Below are positions 17,191 through 25,619 of a stretch of 64,000 nt of DNA, in pieces. Origin of the DNA: Gallionella sp. (lineage in GTDB: Bacteria > Pseudomonadota > Gammaproteobacteria > Burkholderiales > Gallionellaceae); assembly GCA_028714895.1 (NCBI GenBank), contig JAQTLM010000002.1, positions 62,001 through 126,000 on the forward strand, read 5' to 3'. The stretch's first letter is position 1; the number at the start of each line of letters is the position of its first letter. Under the pieces are notes generated by a model. The model was given only the letters and a program-made list of their open reading frames with translations, made no database searches and was not told where the DNA came from. Both the position numbers and the translations under genes were made by a program.

Positions 17191-18132
17191 TTAAACCACT
17201 CCCGCACGTTGTGCCTGCTCATCGGCAAAATAGCTCGACCTGACCATCGGTCCGCAGGCGGCATGGCTGAATCCCATCTCTTTTGCGGCGCGCTCGAGCA
17301 TCGCAAAGGTTTCCGGTGGCGCATAGCGCAGCACCGGCAGGTGCCCGTCGGAAGGTTGCAGATACTGGCCGATGGTGAGCATGTTCACGTCGTGCGCGCG
17401 CAGGTCGCGCATCACTTGCAGCACCTCATCATCGGTTTCGCCCAGGCCCAGCATCAGGCCGGATTTGGTGAGCACATGCGGGAAGCGCGCCTTGAAATCC
17501 TTGAGCAGCTTCAGCGAGTGGGCGTACTCCGCGCCGGGGCGCGCCAGCGGATAAAGGCGCGGCACGGTTTCCAGGTTGTGATTGAACACATCGGGCAGGC
17601 TGCGGGAAAGCGCGTCCAGCGCGGTTTCCAGACGCCCGCGAAAATCAGGCACCAGAATTTCCAGGCGTGTGGCGGGTGCGCTGGCACGGATCGCGGTCAG
17701 GCAATCGGCAAAATGTCCCGCCCCACCGTCGCGCAGATCGTCCCGATCCACGCTGGTGATGACCGCGTATTTGAGCTTGAGCAGGCCGATGGAGCGCGCC
17801 AGATTCTCCGGTTCGCCCGCATCGGGCGGTTGCGGCTTGCCGTGCGCCACATCGCAGAACGGGCAGCGGCGCGTGCACACATCGCCGAGAATCATGAAAG
17901 TTGCCGTGCCCTTGCTGAAACATTCGCCGATGTTCGGGCAGGACGCCTCCTCGCATACCGTGTGCAACTGGTTCTCGCGCAAAATGCGCTTCACGTCGTT
18001 GTACCCCGCGCCGCTGCCGGGCTTCACGCGTATCCATTCCGGTTTGCGCAGCCGCTGCTGCAACGGCACGATCTTGATCGGATTGCGCGCGGTCTTGGCG
18101 GCACCGGTTTGTTTGTGTTCAGCGTTGCTCAT
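17191..18132 (-). CDS. lipA: Lipoyl synthase
   Basis: Radical-SAM enzyme that inserts two sulfurs into octanoyl chains on lipoyl domains; 313 residues. The auxiliary 4Fe-4S cluster motif [12 protein letters not shown] and the radical-SAM motif CTRRCPFC are both intact, and the C-terminal serine ligand region (RSSYFADEQ) is present. The start is ATG 18132. In related genomes lipA directly follows lipB. Here about 3.7 kb of RAYT and restriction-modification DNA separates them, so lipA must have its own promoter or rely on read-through. Confidence 0.95.
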   Translation of the reverse strand: MSNAEHKQTGAAKTARNPIKIVPLQQRLRKPEWIRVKPGSGAGYNDVKRILRENQLHTVCEEASCPNIGECFSKGTATFMILGDVCTRRCPFCDVAHGKPQPPDAGEPENLARSIGLLKLKYAVITSVDRDDLRDGGAGHFADCLTAIRASAPATRLEILVPDFRGRLETALDALSRSLPDVFNHNLETVPRLYPLARPGAEYAHSLKLLKDFKARFPHVLTKSGLMLGLGETDDEVLQVMRDLRAHDVNMLTIGQYLQPSDGHLPVLRYAPPETFAMLERAAKEMGFSHAACGPMVRSSYFADEQAQRAGVV

Positions 18133-18167
18133 TATTTACCTTCCACATATCGTTCCTATGTTACGCA

Positions 18168-18245
18168 CGTCATCGTTCCTACGCTCCGCTCCGTCATCGT
18201 TCCCACGCTCTGCGTGGGAACGCAGCCCGTGACGCTCCGCGTCAA
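18168..18245. repeat. REP cluster on the lipA side of the RAYT gene
   Basis: Contains the palindrome GTTCCCACGCTCTGCGTGGGAAC (about 18199-18221) followed by GTGACGCTCCGCGTCA (18229-18244). The same two palindromes, in modified form, lie at the other end of the transposase gene. Confidence 0.75.
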
Positions 18246-18248
18246 GAA

Positions 18249-18782
18249 TCAAACCCACCGATCAATCTCAATCAAACCCGCTTCCCCCGCATAATTTCGC
18301 GCACTGGAATAACGCCAATGTTCCGCCCTATCCACATAGCCTCGCTTCACCGGATTGGCGTGGATGTAATCCAGCTTTTCCAGCATCATCGCCTCGCTGA
18401 AAACCAGTTCGGCGTGAGAACCTTCCTGCCAGAATTGAAACTCCCGATCCGGCTTATGCGCCCGTTTGGCGAAACGCAAACGCGCCAATAGATGTTCGAT
18501 CGAGTGCGCTTCAAGGTGGTCAATAATCCGGCGCGCGGTAAAGGATTTGAAGTGGCTCACACATAAATCCAATCGCTCTGCCTGCGCGACAAAGTGCAGA
18601 TGATTTTCCAGAACCACATAACCATAAAGCCGCAGCCCTTCGTGTTCACGCAGATACGACCAGCTATCCAGCACGATTTGCACGGTATCCGGGCGCGTGA
18701 ATACCGGCAGCCACTCCATGACGGTACAGGTCAGAAAGTGCGGTGCGACTGGATCGGTGATAACGTAACGGCTACGGCCCAT
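18249..18782 (-). CDS. REP-associated tyrosine transposase (RAYT, Y1_Tnp/IS200-like)
   Basis: A 177-residue single-strand DNA transposase of the HUH superfamily. The metal-binding pair is ENHLHFVA (HLH core, about residues 60-67). The catalytic tyrosine region is in the conserved block EKLDYIHANPVKRGYV near the C-terminus. It starts at ATG 18782. REP palindromes flank the gene on both sides, the typical RAYT arrangement in which the enzyme is domesticated or mobilises REP sequences. It sits inside the otherwise conserved lipB-lipA pair. Confidence 0.88.
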   Translation of the reverse strand: MGRSRYVITDPVAPHFLTCTVMEWLPVFTRPDTVQIVLDSWSYLREHEGLRLYGYVVLENHLHFVAQAERLDLCVSHFKSFTARRIIDHLEAHSIEHLLARLRFAKRAHKPDREFQFWQEGSHAELVFSEAMMLEKLDYIHANPVKRGYVDRAEHWRYSSARNYAGEAGLIEIDRWV

Positions 18783-18800
18783 GTCGGTTGCTTTCTGGTG

Positions 18801-18950
18801 AAGTGACGCAGAGCGTCACTGGCTGCATTTCCTCTCGCTCCCCACCATCGTTCCCACGCTCCCGCGTGGGAACGTATCGAGGGACGCTCCGCGTCCCGTG
18901 CCGCAGGAGCGGCACAAGCTGCATTCCCACGCGGGAGCGTGGGAACGATA
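18801..18950. repeat. REP/BIME cluster on the restriction-modification side of the RAYT gene
   Basis: Successive palindromes: AGTGACGCAGAGCGTCACT (18802-18820), CGTTCCCACGCTCCCGCGTG... (18849-18874), GGGACGCTCCGCGTCCC (about 18881-18897), TGCCGCAGGAGCGGCA (18899-18914) and an inverted copy of the GTTCCCACGC unit (18923-18949). The last two GTTCCCACGC units face each other, as in a BIME. Confidence 0.75.
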
Positions 18951-18971
18951 ACCGGGCAGATGCGCCCGACA

Positions 18972-21797
18972 TCACGTTTTTTCCACCAGCGCGATCTCTT
19001 CATCGGTCAGGCCGTAGAGCGCATACACCAACTGGTCGATCTGCCGATCGGTGGCGTCAATCTGGCGTTGCAGCAGGTTGGTGTCCTGCGGGGTTTTTGC
19101 GGCGGCGAGTTGCTGGTGCAGCGCGAGCATTTTTTCGACGAGCGCGACAATGCTTGCCGAACTTGGATGGTTATTTAAAGCAATGACGGGCAGTGAGGCA
19201 AGCTCATCACGTTGAACGTGAAGTGTGGGAAAAGATGTTTCGTAATAGACACGCATTAACTTGGAGTTGAGGATGCCCATTAGATGCTTCAATGGCTTTT
19301 TTTGCTTCTCGGAATCCAGTACAACGAGCACGTCCTTTACATAGAAATGGTCGTCATCAAATGTGCCTTCCAGCGCTCCGCCAGTATCGCGAATGAGCAC
19401 TTTAGGCTGTTCAAATCTTTCTGAGTTACCAGGCCTTGCAGTGCTTCGATGAGATGTCATTTCTTTGGGAACGTAATGCACATACTCACCCTTGAACTGG
19501 TATGTGTAACGATGAACATCTTCACCTCTAAGGAGGCGCTTATCTTCGTCAGTGCTTGGAGAATAAGTCAGGAACCTTGAATCGTCCCCAGTCTTTAAGC
19601 CAAAGGCTAGGTCAAACTGTTCGCCTAGCGGTTTACCACAGCTTCGCATTTTGTCTTTAACAGCTTCAAGTTCAGGCACCATTGAAATGTCAAAGATGCA
19701 CTTGTAAGTGTGATCAAACTTTGATTGCTCAATAACATTGAAGGGTAATTCTCGCCACGGAGTTTCAGCTTTACAGGCTGCTACTTCAATCGTATTAGCT
19801 TTTGTTTTGCCTTTCCTAAGTAAAAGTATGCAGGTTTTTACTGTCGCAGTAGCGAAAACATTATCTGTGAAGTCCACAATCTTCTCGACTGATGTTTGGG
19901 CGAGAATCTGTTTTCTCAGCGCTTCAAAGCTATCAAGACGAAGCCATCCGTTGGATATGATATTGCCGAATTTGCCGCCATTTTTGAGTAGCGATATAGC
20001 TCTTTCGATGAAACAACAGTAAAGGTCTGACTTTCCAACGAACGAGCCATAGTGTTTCCAGAAGTATGACTTGATGTCGTCTTCAATGTTATGCGGGCGA
20101 ACATACGGCGGATTCCCAATCACCGCATCGAACCCGCCCGCCTTGAAAATCTGCGGGAAAGCGGCCTGCCAGTCGAACACGTTGATGCGCTGCATGGCTT
20201 CGTCGTCTAAATCGAGCTGGCCGTCGTAGAAATCCGGCCCGATCAGCGAGTTGCCGCACTGGATGTTGCGGTCGAGGTCGGGCAGCACGCGCTCGTGGAA
20301 CAGTTTCATCTGGCTGGCGAGCGTCTGGTCGGATTCGCCTTCCAGCACCTTGAGCAGCAGCGAGAGCTTGGTCACTTCCACCGCCTGCGCGTCGATGTCC
20401 ACGCCGTAGATATGTTCGAGCAGGATGCGTTTTTTCTCCGCCGTGGTGAGCCGCCATTCGCCCGATGTACTGTGGCGCAGGCGCGCTTCCTTGCCCTTGC
20501 TGTGCTTCTCCGCGCCTTCTTCGGCATAGCGCGCCAGATACCAGTCGAGCAGGTATTGGTACGCGCCGATCAGGAACGATCCGGACCCGCACGCGGGATC
20601 GAGGATGGCGATGCCCGCCGCCTGTTTCGGGGTCTTGCCTGCCAGCAGTTTGCCGACGGTGTGAGCGACGATGTATTGCACGATGTAGGCGGGAGTGTAG
20701 AACACGCCGCCGGCTTTTTTGACTTCCGGTTTGTCTTCCACCACGGCGCGGTTGCCCGCCGTGAGGCGGATGACCTTGCCGAGGAATTGCTCGTACACGC
20801 TGCCGAGGATGTCCGCGCCGAGCACGGAGAACTCGTAGGGGCAATCCGGGTAGTAGAGGTTCTTGAAAATCTCCTTGAGCGGCTTGTCGTCGATCTCAAG
20901 GTGCAGCGTGAGTTCGTCGGGCGCTTCGGCGCGGCCTTTTTCGCGCTTGAAATGGAACAGGCCGGAGTTGTAGCGGTCGTCCGCGTCGCGGAACAGCTCG
21001 CGCAGGCGGGCATAGACGTTGATGCCGTTCTGCAACGCCATCAGCTTGCCGTAAGGCTCGATGCCGCGGTCTTCGCAGATGCGCAGGAAGATGATGCGGT
21101 CGATGGTTTGCTGCACCGCGAAGTTGAGTTCGCGCTGGGTGAGATTCGCGTTGCGCAGTGCGATGTTGCGCGCCAGCAGGTCGCGCCAGCCTTCGATTTC
21201 TTCCAGGAACGCGCTGTCCACTTCGGTGGTGCCGCGCTTGCCTTTGCTGGTGCCGGCGTATTTGTCGAACGAGCCTTTGAGCACCGCGTCCTTGGAGAAT
21301 ATCGCGGCGATTTCGTCCCACTTGTTCGCATAGTCGCGGAAGGTGCAATAGAACAGGCGCGCCTTGCTGGCCTTGTCGCCCTTGTCGGGCTTGGCGCGGC
21401 AGTCGTAGATGGCGAATTCCTCGAAGTCGGTGACGATGGACAGCGGCAGCTTGGCCGACCACGCATAGCGGCGTAGTTGAAAAGCGGGTTCCACATCATC
21501 CTTGACGTTGACCGACGGCTTCTTCGCCTCGAGGAAAAATTTGCGCTGGCCGCCGACACGGAAGCTGTAATCGGGCGCCTTGGTGGAGTTGCCGATCTTG
21601 ATCGCGTCTTCGTGAATCACGTCGCGGTAGGCTTCGGCATAGCCCGCGCTGTTGTCCATGTCCCAGCCGAGCGCCTTGAATAACGGGTCGATGAAATCGC
21701 GCCGCACCTGCGTCTCGTTGTATTTCCCGCTGCGGTAGGCATCGAGATTGCGCTCGAAGTTTTCGACCAGGGTCAGAACGGTTTGCGGGGCGGGCAT
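18972..21797 (-). CDS. Type IIG restriction-modification enzyme (Eco57I-like, nuclease plus N6-adenine methylase)
   Basis: A 941-residue single-chain restriction enzyme and methyltransferase. The N-terminal PD-(D/E)xK nuclease has P75-D76 and E90-x-K92 in APDYSFR...FFLEAKKP. SAM-binding motif I is DPACGSGSF (about 399-407), and catalytic motif IV is NPPYV (about 560-564), an N6-adenine methylase signature. A C-terminal target-recognition region (about 570-870) and a helical tail follow. No separate specificity subunit is nearby, as expected for type IIG. DNA 3' of motif IV (about 19190-20100) is clearly AT-richer than the first half of the gene, which points to replacement of the recognition domain. 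The gene lies between lipB and lipA as an insertion. Confidence 0.92.
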   Translation of the reverse strand: MPAPQTVLTLVENFERNLDAYRSGKYNETQVRRDFIDPLFKALGWDMDNSAGYAEAYRDVIHEDAIKIGNSTKAPDYSFRVGGQRKFFLEAKKPSVNVKDDVEPAFQLRRYAWSAKLPLSIVTDFEEFAIYDCRAKPDKGDKASKARLFYCTFRDYANKWDEIAAIFSKDAVLKGSFDKYAGTSKGKRGTTEVDSAFLEEIEGWRDLLARNIALRNANLTQRELNFAVQQTIDRIIFLRICEDRGIEPYGKLMALQNGINVYARLRELFRDADDRYNSGLFHFKREKGRAEAPDELTLHLEIDDKPLKEIFKNLYYPDCPYEFSVLGADILGSVYEQFLGKVIRLTAGNRAVVEDKPEVKKAGGVFYTPAYIVQYIVAHTVGKLLAGKTPKQAAGIAILDPACGSGSFLIGAYQYLLDWYLARYAEEGAEKHSKGKEARLRHSTSGEWRLTTAEKKRILLEHIYGVDIDAQAVEVTKLSLLLKVLEGESDQTLASQMKLFHERVLPDLDRNIQCGNSLIGPDFYDGQLDLDDEAMQRINVFDWQAAFPQIFKAGGFDAVIGNPPYVRPHNIEDDIKSYFWKHYGSFVGKSDLYCCFIERAISLLKNGGKFGNIISNGWLRLDSFEALRKQILAQTSVEKIVDFTDNVFATATVKTCILLLRKGKTKANTIEVAACKAETPWRELPFNVIEQSKFDHTYKCIFDISMVPELEAVKDKMRSCGKPLGEQFDLAFGLKTGDDSRFLTYSPSTDEDKRLLRGEDVHRYTYQFKGEYVHYVPKEMTSHRSTARPGNSERFEQPKVLIRDTGGALEGTFDDDHFYVKDVLVVLDSEKQKKPLKHLMGILNSKLMRVYYETSFPTLHVQRDELASLPVIALNNHPSSASIVALVEKMLALHQQLAAAKTPQDTNLLQRQIDATDRQIDQLVYALYGLTDEEIALVEKT

Positions 21798-21817
21798 GGT
21801 TCGTCCTTATATGGGAA

Positions 21818-22561
21818 TTAGGCGGATTCACCTGTAGGAGCACGCCCTGCATGCGAATCGCGGGCATGGCCCGCTCCTACAATAGATATCAGGTGTTGCT
21901 GTAGACCGTGGATCAGGTTTTGCACCAGTTGCGCTTGCAGTTCGCTGATGCCGGCGGTGATGCCGAGTTCGCGGCATTGCGTGACGCGCAGTCCGGCGTG
22001 GCCGCACGGGTTGATGTTGGCGAACGGGGTCAGGTCCATGTCCACATTCAGCGCGAGACCGTGATAGCAGCAGCCATGCTTTATTTTCAACCCCAGTGAA
22101 GCGATCTTCGCGCCGCAGACATATACGCCGGGCGCATCCTCGCGCCCCTGCGCGGCCACGCCGAATTCGCCGAGCAGATCGATTGCCGCCTGTTCCATCA
22201 GGCGCACCAGTTCGCGCACGGTGATTTTCCAGCGGCGCAGGTCGAGCAGCAGATAGGCGACGATCTGGCCGGGGCCGTGGTAGGTGATCTGCCCGCCGCG
22301 ATCGATCCTGACGACCGGAATGTTAGTGGGGTGCAGCAGATGTTCCGGTTTTCCGGCCAGGCCTTGCGTGTAGGTGGGCGGATGTTGCACCAGCCAGATT
22401 TCATCGCGTGTCCCCGGTGTCTGTCCGTCGGGGGTGCGCTCGGCGGTGAATTGCTTCATCGCATCCCAGGTCGGTTGATATTCGACCAGACCGAGGGAGT
22501 GGATAACCGGTGGCGCAACATGTTTCCCACTCCCCACTTCCCACTCCCCACTATCCGTCAT
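21818..22561 (-). CDS. lipB: Octanoyltransferase
   Basis: Transfers octanoate from acyl-carrier protein to lipoyl domains; lipA then adds sulfur. Family blocks RGGQITYHGPGQIVAYLLLD, KIASLGLKIKHG (catalytic Lys) and NPCGHAGLRVTQ (catalytic Cys) are present. The start ATG 22561 overlaps the ybeD stop as ATGA, so the two are translationally coupled. Residues 3-12 come from a GTGGGGAGTGGGA tandem. The last 20 or so residues (VGAGHARDSHAGRAPTGESA) are read from a REP-like palindrome rather than from family sequence. Without these parts the protein has normal length. Confidence 0.94.
   Translation of the reverse strand: MTDSGEWEVGSGKHVAPPVIHSLGLVEYQPTWDAMKQFTAERTPDGQTPGTRDEIWLVQHPPTYTQGLAGKPEHLLHPTNIPVVRIDRGGQITYHGPGQIVAYLLLDLRRWKITVRELVRLMEQAAIDLLGEFGVAAQGREDAPGVYVCGAKIASLGLKIKHGCCYHGLALNVDMDLTPFANINPCGHAGLRVTQCRELGITAGISELQAQLVQNLIHGLQQHLISIVGAGHARDSHAGRAPTGESA
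21833..21881. repeat. TGTAGGAGC palindrome forming the lipB 3' end
   Basis: TGTAGGAGCACGCCC... and ...GGGCATGGCCCGCTCCTACA are imperfect inverted halves. Related elements are at 31123-31179, 40850-40912 and 52194-52268. It overlaps the last 16 codons of lipB. Confidence 0.75.
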
Positions 22562-22842
22562 AGCACCATCACCACCATCGGATGGTCGCACAACTCCTGG
22601 TAAACCGCATCGAGTTGCGCGCGCGAGGTGGCGTTGATGGTGCAGGTCAGGCTGACATAGCGGGCGTTCTTGCTGGCGCGCATTTCCATGCTGGCGGCGG
22701 TGAATCCCGTGTCGTGTTTGCTGACCACTTCCAGCACGGCCTGCGCAAAATCCGCTTGCTGTTGGCCGAATATCTTCAGCGGAAATTCGCAGGGATATTC
22801 GAGCAGGCTGTCGGTTAATTTGTTGTCTGGCGATTCGCTCAT
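22558..22842 (-). CDS. ybeD: DUF493 family protein YbeD
   Basis: A 94-residue cytosolic protein with an ACT-like alpha/beta fold (DUF493): FPLKIFG near the start, then HDTGFTAASMEMRASKNARY. YbeD proteins are usually encoded directly before lipB, as here, and may regulate the lipoate pathway, but their function is not established. It starts 14 bases after the dat stop and overlaps lipB by ATGA. Confidence 0.93.
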   Translation of the reverse strand: MSESPDNKLTDSLLEYPCEFPLKIFGQQQADFAQAVLEVVSKHDTGFTAASMEMRASKNARYVSLTCTINATSRAQLDAVYQELCDHPMVVMVL

Positions 22843-22856
22843 GGTGGGTTGTTTAT

Positions 22857-23726
22857 TTATGCGCGCATCACGTCGCGTTTGAAATCCTGATACAGCGCGT
22901 GCAACCGGGCGAACATCGCGCCGGGTTTGCCGCTGCCGACCGGCTTGCCGTCGAGTTGCGTGATCGCCAGCACTTCCTTGGTGGACGAGGTGAGTAGCAA
23001 TTCGTCGGCGGCAAACACTTCCGCAACGGCGATCCTGCGCACTTCATGCGGGATGCCGTTGGCGGCGGCGAGCTCCAGCACCACATCGTAAGTGATACCG
23101 GGCAGCATCAGGTTGTCTTTGGGCGGCGCGAGCAGCGTGCCATTTTTCACTACGAAGATATTGCTGGCCGCGCCCTCGGTCAAGAACGCACCCTCGATTA
23201 TGGATTCGGGGCGGATCAGGATGGTCTCGGCGCAGCCCGCATCGACCGCCATCTGGCGCAGCAGCACGTTGGGCAGCAGCGCGATGGCCTTGATGTCGCA
23301 GCGCAGCCAGCGGTTGTCCGGCGCGGTGATGCAGGCGATGCCGCTGCGCAGCAACTCGGCGGGCGGGGTGAGCAGCGGATTGCTCATCATGAATACCGTC
23401 GGTTTGACCGAAGGGTTGGGAAAGGCGTGATCGCGTTTGGCCACGCCGCGCGTGATATGCAGGTACAGGTATTGATCTTCGCCTGCATTGCGCGCGACGA
23501 GTTCGTCGATGATGCGCGTCCATTCCGCGTTGCTGTGCGGATTGGCGAGCTTGATGCCGTCCAGGCTGTGTTGCAGACGGCGCAGGTGTTCTTCCAGGCG
23601 GAACGCCTTGCGCGAATACACCGGGATCACTTCATACACGCCGTCGCCGAAAATGAAACCGCGATCCAGCACGGAGACCTTCGCTTCTTCGATGGGCATG
23701 TACTGCCCGTTCAGGTAGATAGTCAT
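22857..23726 (-). CDS. dat: D-amino acid aminotransferase (class IV, PLP)
   Basis: A 289-residue PLP enzyme of the class IV aminotransferase fold, probably making D-amino acids for peptidoglycan. Seen motifs: VLDRGFIFGDGVYEVIPVY, the PLP lysine in RCDIKAIALLPNVL (about 143), and EGAASNIFVV. It lies between dacA and ybeD in the common betaproteobacterial order dacA-dat-ybeD-lipB-lipA. A branched-chain or 4-amino-4-deoxychorismate lyase role is less likely given this context. Confidence 0.88.
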   Translation of the reverse strand: MTIYLNGQYMPIEEAKVSVLDRGFIFGDGVYEVIPVYSRKAFRLEEHLRRLQHSLDGIKLANPHSNAEWTRIIDELVARNAGEDQYLYLHITRGVAKRDHAFPNPSVKPTVFMMSNPLLTPPAELLRSGIACITAPDNRWLRCDIKAIALLPNVLLRQMAVDAGCAETILIRPESIIEGAFLTEGAASNIFVVKNGTLLAPPKDNLMLPGITYDVVLELAAANGIPHEVRRIAVAEVFAADELLLTSSTKEVLAITQLDGKPVGSGKPGAMFARLHALYQDFKRDVMRA

Positions 23727-23728
23727 TT

Positions 23729-23870
23729 GAGAACCTCCATAAATTTACTGCGCGGCTCGATAGCGGCGTTGCACGGTGCTCGCTCGTCGCCTATCGCTGT
23801 GATATGTCTCTGTCGCTGCGCTCCGTGCGCCTTGCTCTCGAGCCGCTCGCTACAATTTCTGGAGGTTCTC
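23729..23870. repeat. MITE-like element B with GAGAACCTCC terminal inverted repeats
   Basis: Ends GAGAACCTCCATAAATT and AATTTCTGGAGGTTCTC match as inverted repeats at 16 of 17 positions. The interior (…GTGCTCGCTCGTCGCCTATC… …GTCGCTGCGCTCCGTGCGCC…) is similar in order and sequence to element C at 45494-45633. It fills the whole gap between dacA and dat. Confidence 0.7.
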
Positions 23871-23880
23871 ATATGTTCCT

Positions 23881-25017
23881 TTACTCGAACAGCAAGCGAA
23901 TGCTATCCCAGCCGCGCGAGAATACATTCGCCAGCGGCGCGTCTTCCAGGGCGACCAATGGAAATTCCGCATAGGGTTTGCCGTCCATGGTCAGCTTGAG
24001 CAGCCCCAGTGGTTGCCCGCTGCTGACTGGCGCGAGGATGGGCTGGCGTGTTTCCATCGCCGCCTTGAGTTGGGCAAGTTTCCCTTTGGGGATGGTCAGG
24101 AACAAATCCTGGCGAAAGCCGACTTTAAGGTGGCTTTTCGTGCCTTTCCAGATGCGTACATTGGTGACCGGTTGATTCTTTTGGTACAGGCGCACCGCAT
24201 CAAAATACTGGAAACCGAAATTCAGCAGCTTCTGGCTTTCGGTGGCGCGCAGGTTGTCAGAAGGCACGCCGAGCAGCACCGAGATCAGGCGGCGGTTGTC
24301 GCGCTTGACTGAGCCAACCAGGCAATACCCGGCAGTTTCGGTGTGCCCGGTTTTCAGGCCGTCCGCGTAGGGATCGATCCATAGCAGGCGGTTGCGGTTG
24401 GCCTGTGTGACGTTGTTGAAGGTGTAATCGCGCAGCCCGAACAGCGCATAGTGCTGCGGGTAGTCACGCACGATGGCCGCGGCCAGCAAAGCCAAATCGG
24501 ACGCGCTGCTGTAGTGTTGCGCGTCCGGCAGGCCGACCGGGTTGACGAAATGAGTGTTGTTCATGCCCAGCCGTTTTGCTTCCCTATTCATCAGGTCAAC
24601 AAAGCCCGCTTCGCTGCCGGCGATATTGAGCGCAAGCGTGACGGCCGCATCGTTGCCGGATTGCACGATCAGTCCGCGCAGCAGTTCGCCCACGGTCACG
24701 CTTTGCCCGGCCTTGAGCAGCATGCGCGATTCGCCGCTGATGTTGCGCACCGCGGCAACGGGAACGGTCAGGTTTTGTTCTGGCAACAGCGTGCCGTGTT
24801 TGAGCGCGTCAAAAACCAGGTAAGCGGTCATCAGCTTGGTCAGCGAAGCGGGCTCCATGCGCGCATCGGCATTCTGGTTCACCAGTACCTGGCTGCTGGT
24901 GTAGTCATACAATAAATAGGATTTGGCTGCCAGGGCGGGTGCGGCGGGTATTTGCGGCGGCAGGGCGAAAGCCGTGGCAGGCAACAGCAAGCCGGCGAGC
25001 AATAGGATGATATTCAT
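23881..25017 (-). CDS. dacA: D-alanyl-D-alanine carboxypeptidase (PBP5/6 type)
   Basis: Periplasmic, membrane-attached low-mass penicillin-binding protein that trims the terminal D-Ala of peptidoglycan stems; 378 residues. Signal peptide (about 1-18), active-site SLTK (about residue 58), SGN (about 116) and KTGHTE (about 210) form the complete serine-peptidase triad. The C-terminal PBP5_C beta domain ends in an amphipathic helix (FSRGWDSIRLLFE) for membrane attachment. It is divergent from the CZB gene. Confidence 0.94.
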   Translation of the reverse strand: MNIILLLAGLLLPATAFALPPQIPAAPALAAKSYLLYDYTSSQVLVNQNADARMEPASLTKLMTAYLVFDALKHGTLLPEQNLTVPVAAVRNISGESRMLLKAGQSVTVGELLRGLIVQSGNDAAVTLALNIAGSEAGFVDLMNREAKRLGMNNTHFVNPVGLPDAQHYSSASDLALLAAAIVRDYPQHYALFGLRDYTFNNVTQANRNRLLWIDPYADGLKTGHTETAGYCLVGSVKRDNRRLISVLLGVPSDNLRATESQKLLNFGFQYFDAVRLYQKNQPVTNVRIWKGTKSHLKVGFRQDLFLTIPKGKLAQLKAAMETRQPILAPVSSGQPLGLLKLTMDGKPYAEFPLVALEDAPLANVFSRGWDSIRLLFE

Positions 25018-25178
25018 GGCTGGATGGCGTTTTCGGGTGGTAATTATACTTTTAACACCATGGTTAGGCGATAGCCGCGCAATATGGCTAGGCCGAAATA
25101 TATAGGCATTTCGGCATATTGTTCTTTCATTTCCAAGCCGCTATAAAGTGCGCTTCATGATGATTGGGGAGCGTTGTA

Positions 25179-25607
25179 ATGGAAATGTTAGCCAGCGTAA
25201 AAGATTTTTTGGGAGTTAGTCATGTCCGGAAGCGCGAGTTGCGCGGCAGGCTTAATCTCGTCGCGGCGGCCGAGGCGCATATATTGTGGAAGACGCGCCT
25301 GGGGCATCATGTGCAGGGAAACATTCGCGAATCTCTGGAATCCGCCCCGCTCGGACAAGATGGTATTTGCCAGTTGGGGAGTTGGATCAACGGTTCGGTA
25401 TTGGAGCCGTTTTGCGAACCGGAGGTGCACCAGCAATTAAGCGAGGCGCACCAGCAATTTCACCAGTTTGGCGCGCTCATCATCGAAAGGCTGAAGGCAG
25501 GCGACCGCAGTGGCGCGGCAGCAATATTCAGGAACGAATACAACCAGTCGTTGCGCCAAATCATCCAGGCACTGACCAAAATCAACAAACGTCTTCAGGA
25601 AGAGTAA
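25179..25607 (+). CDS. Stand-alone CZB (chemoreceptor zinc-binding) domain protein
   Basis: About 142 residues, cytosolic. The CZB zinc-site pattern can be followed: H in AEAHILWKTRLGHHV, CQLGSWI with the Cys ligand, and HQQFHQFG with the His pair. CZB domains usually end chemoreceptors or diguanylate cyclases (such as DgcZ) and sense zinc or hypochlorous acid. Here the domain is the whole protein with about 30 leading residues. The start is ATG 25179 after GGGGAG; an upstream TTG would add five residues. No chemotaxis operon is adjacent. Confidence 0.78.
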   Translation: MEMLASVKDFLGVSHVRKRELRGRLNLVAAAEAHILWKTRLGHHVQGNIRESLESAPLGQDGICQLGSWINGSVLEPFCEPEVHQQLSEAHQQFHQFGALIIERLKAGDRSGAAAIFRNEYNQSLRQIIQALTKINKRLQEE

Positions 25608-25619
25608 GCATTCATCCTA

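Noticed and set aside
18801-18950. Possible CRISPR-like repeat series next to the RAYT gene
   Set aside because: The repeats are self-complementary REP units of different sequence without regular spacers, typical of BIMEs rather than CRISPR.
20295-21476. 393-codon plus-strand frame inside the restriction-modification gene
   Set aside because: Antisense shadow in GC-rich coding DNA; the minus-strand frame contains all methylase and nuclease motifs.
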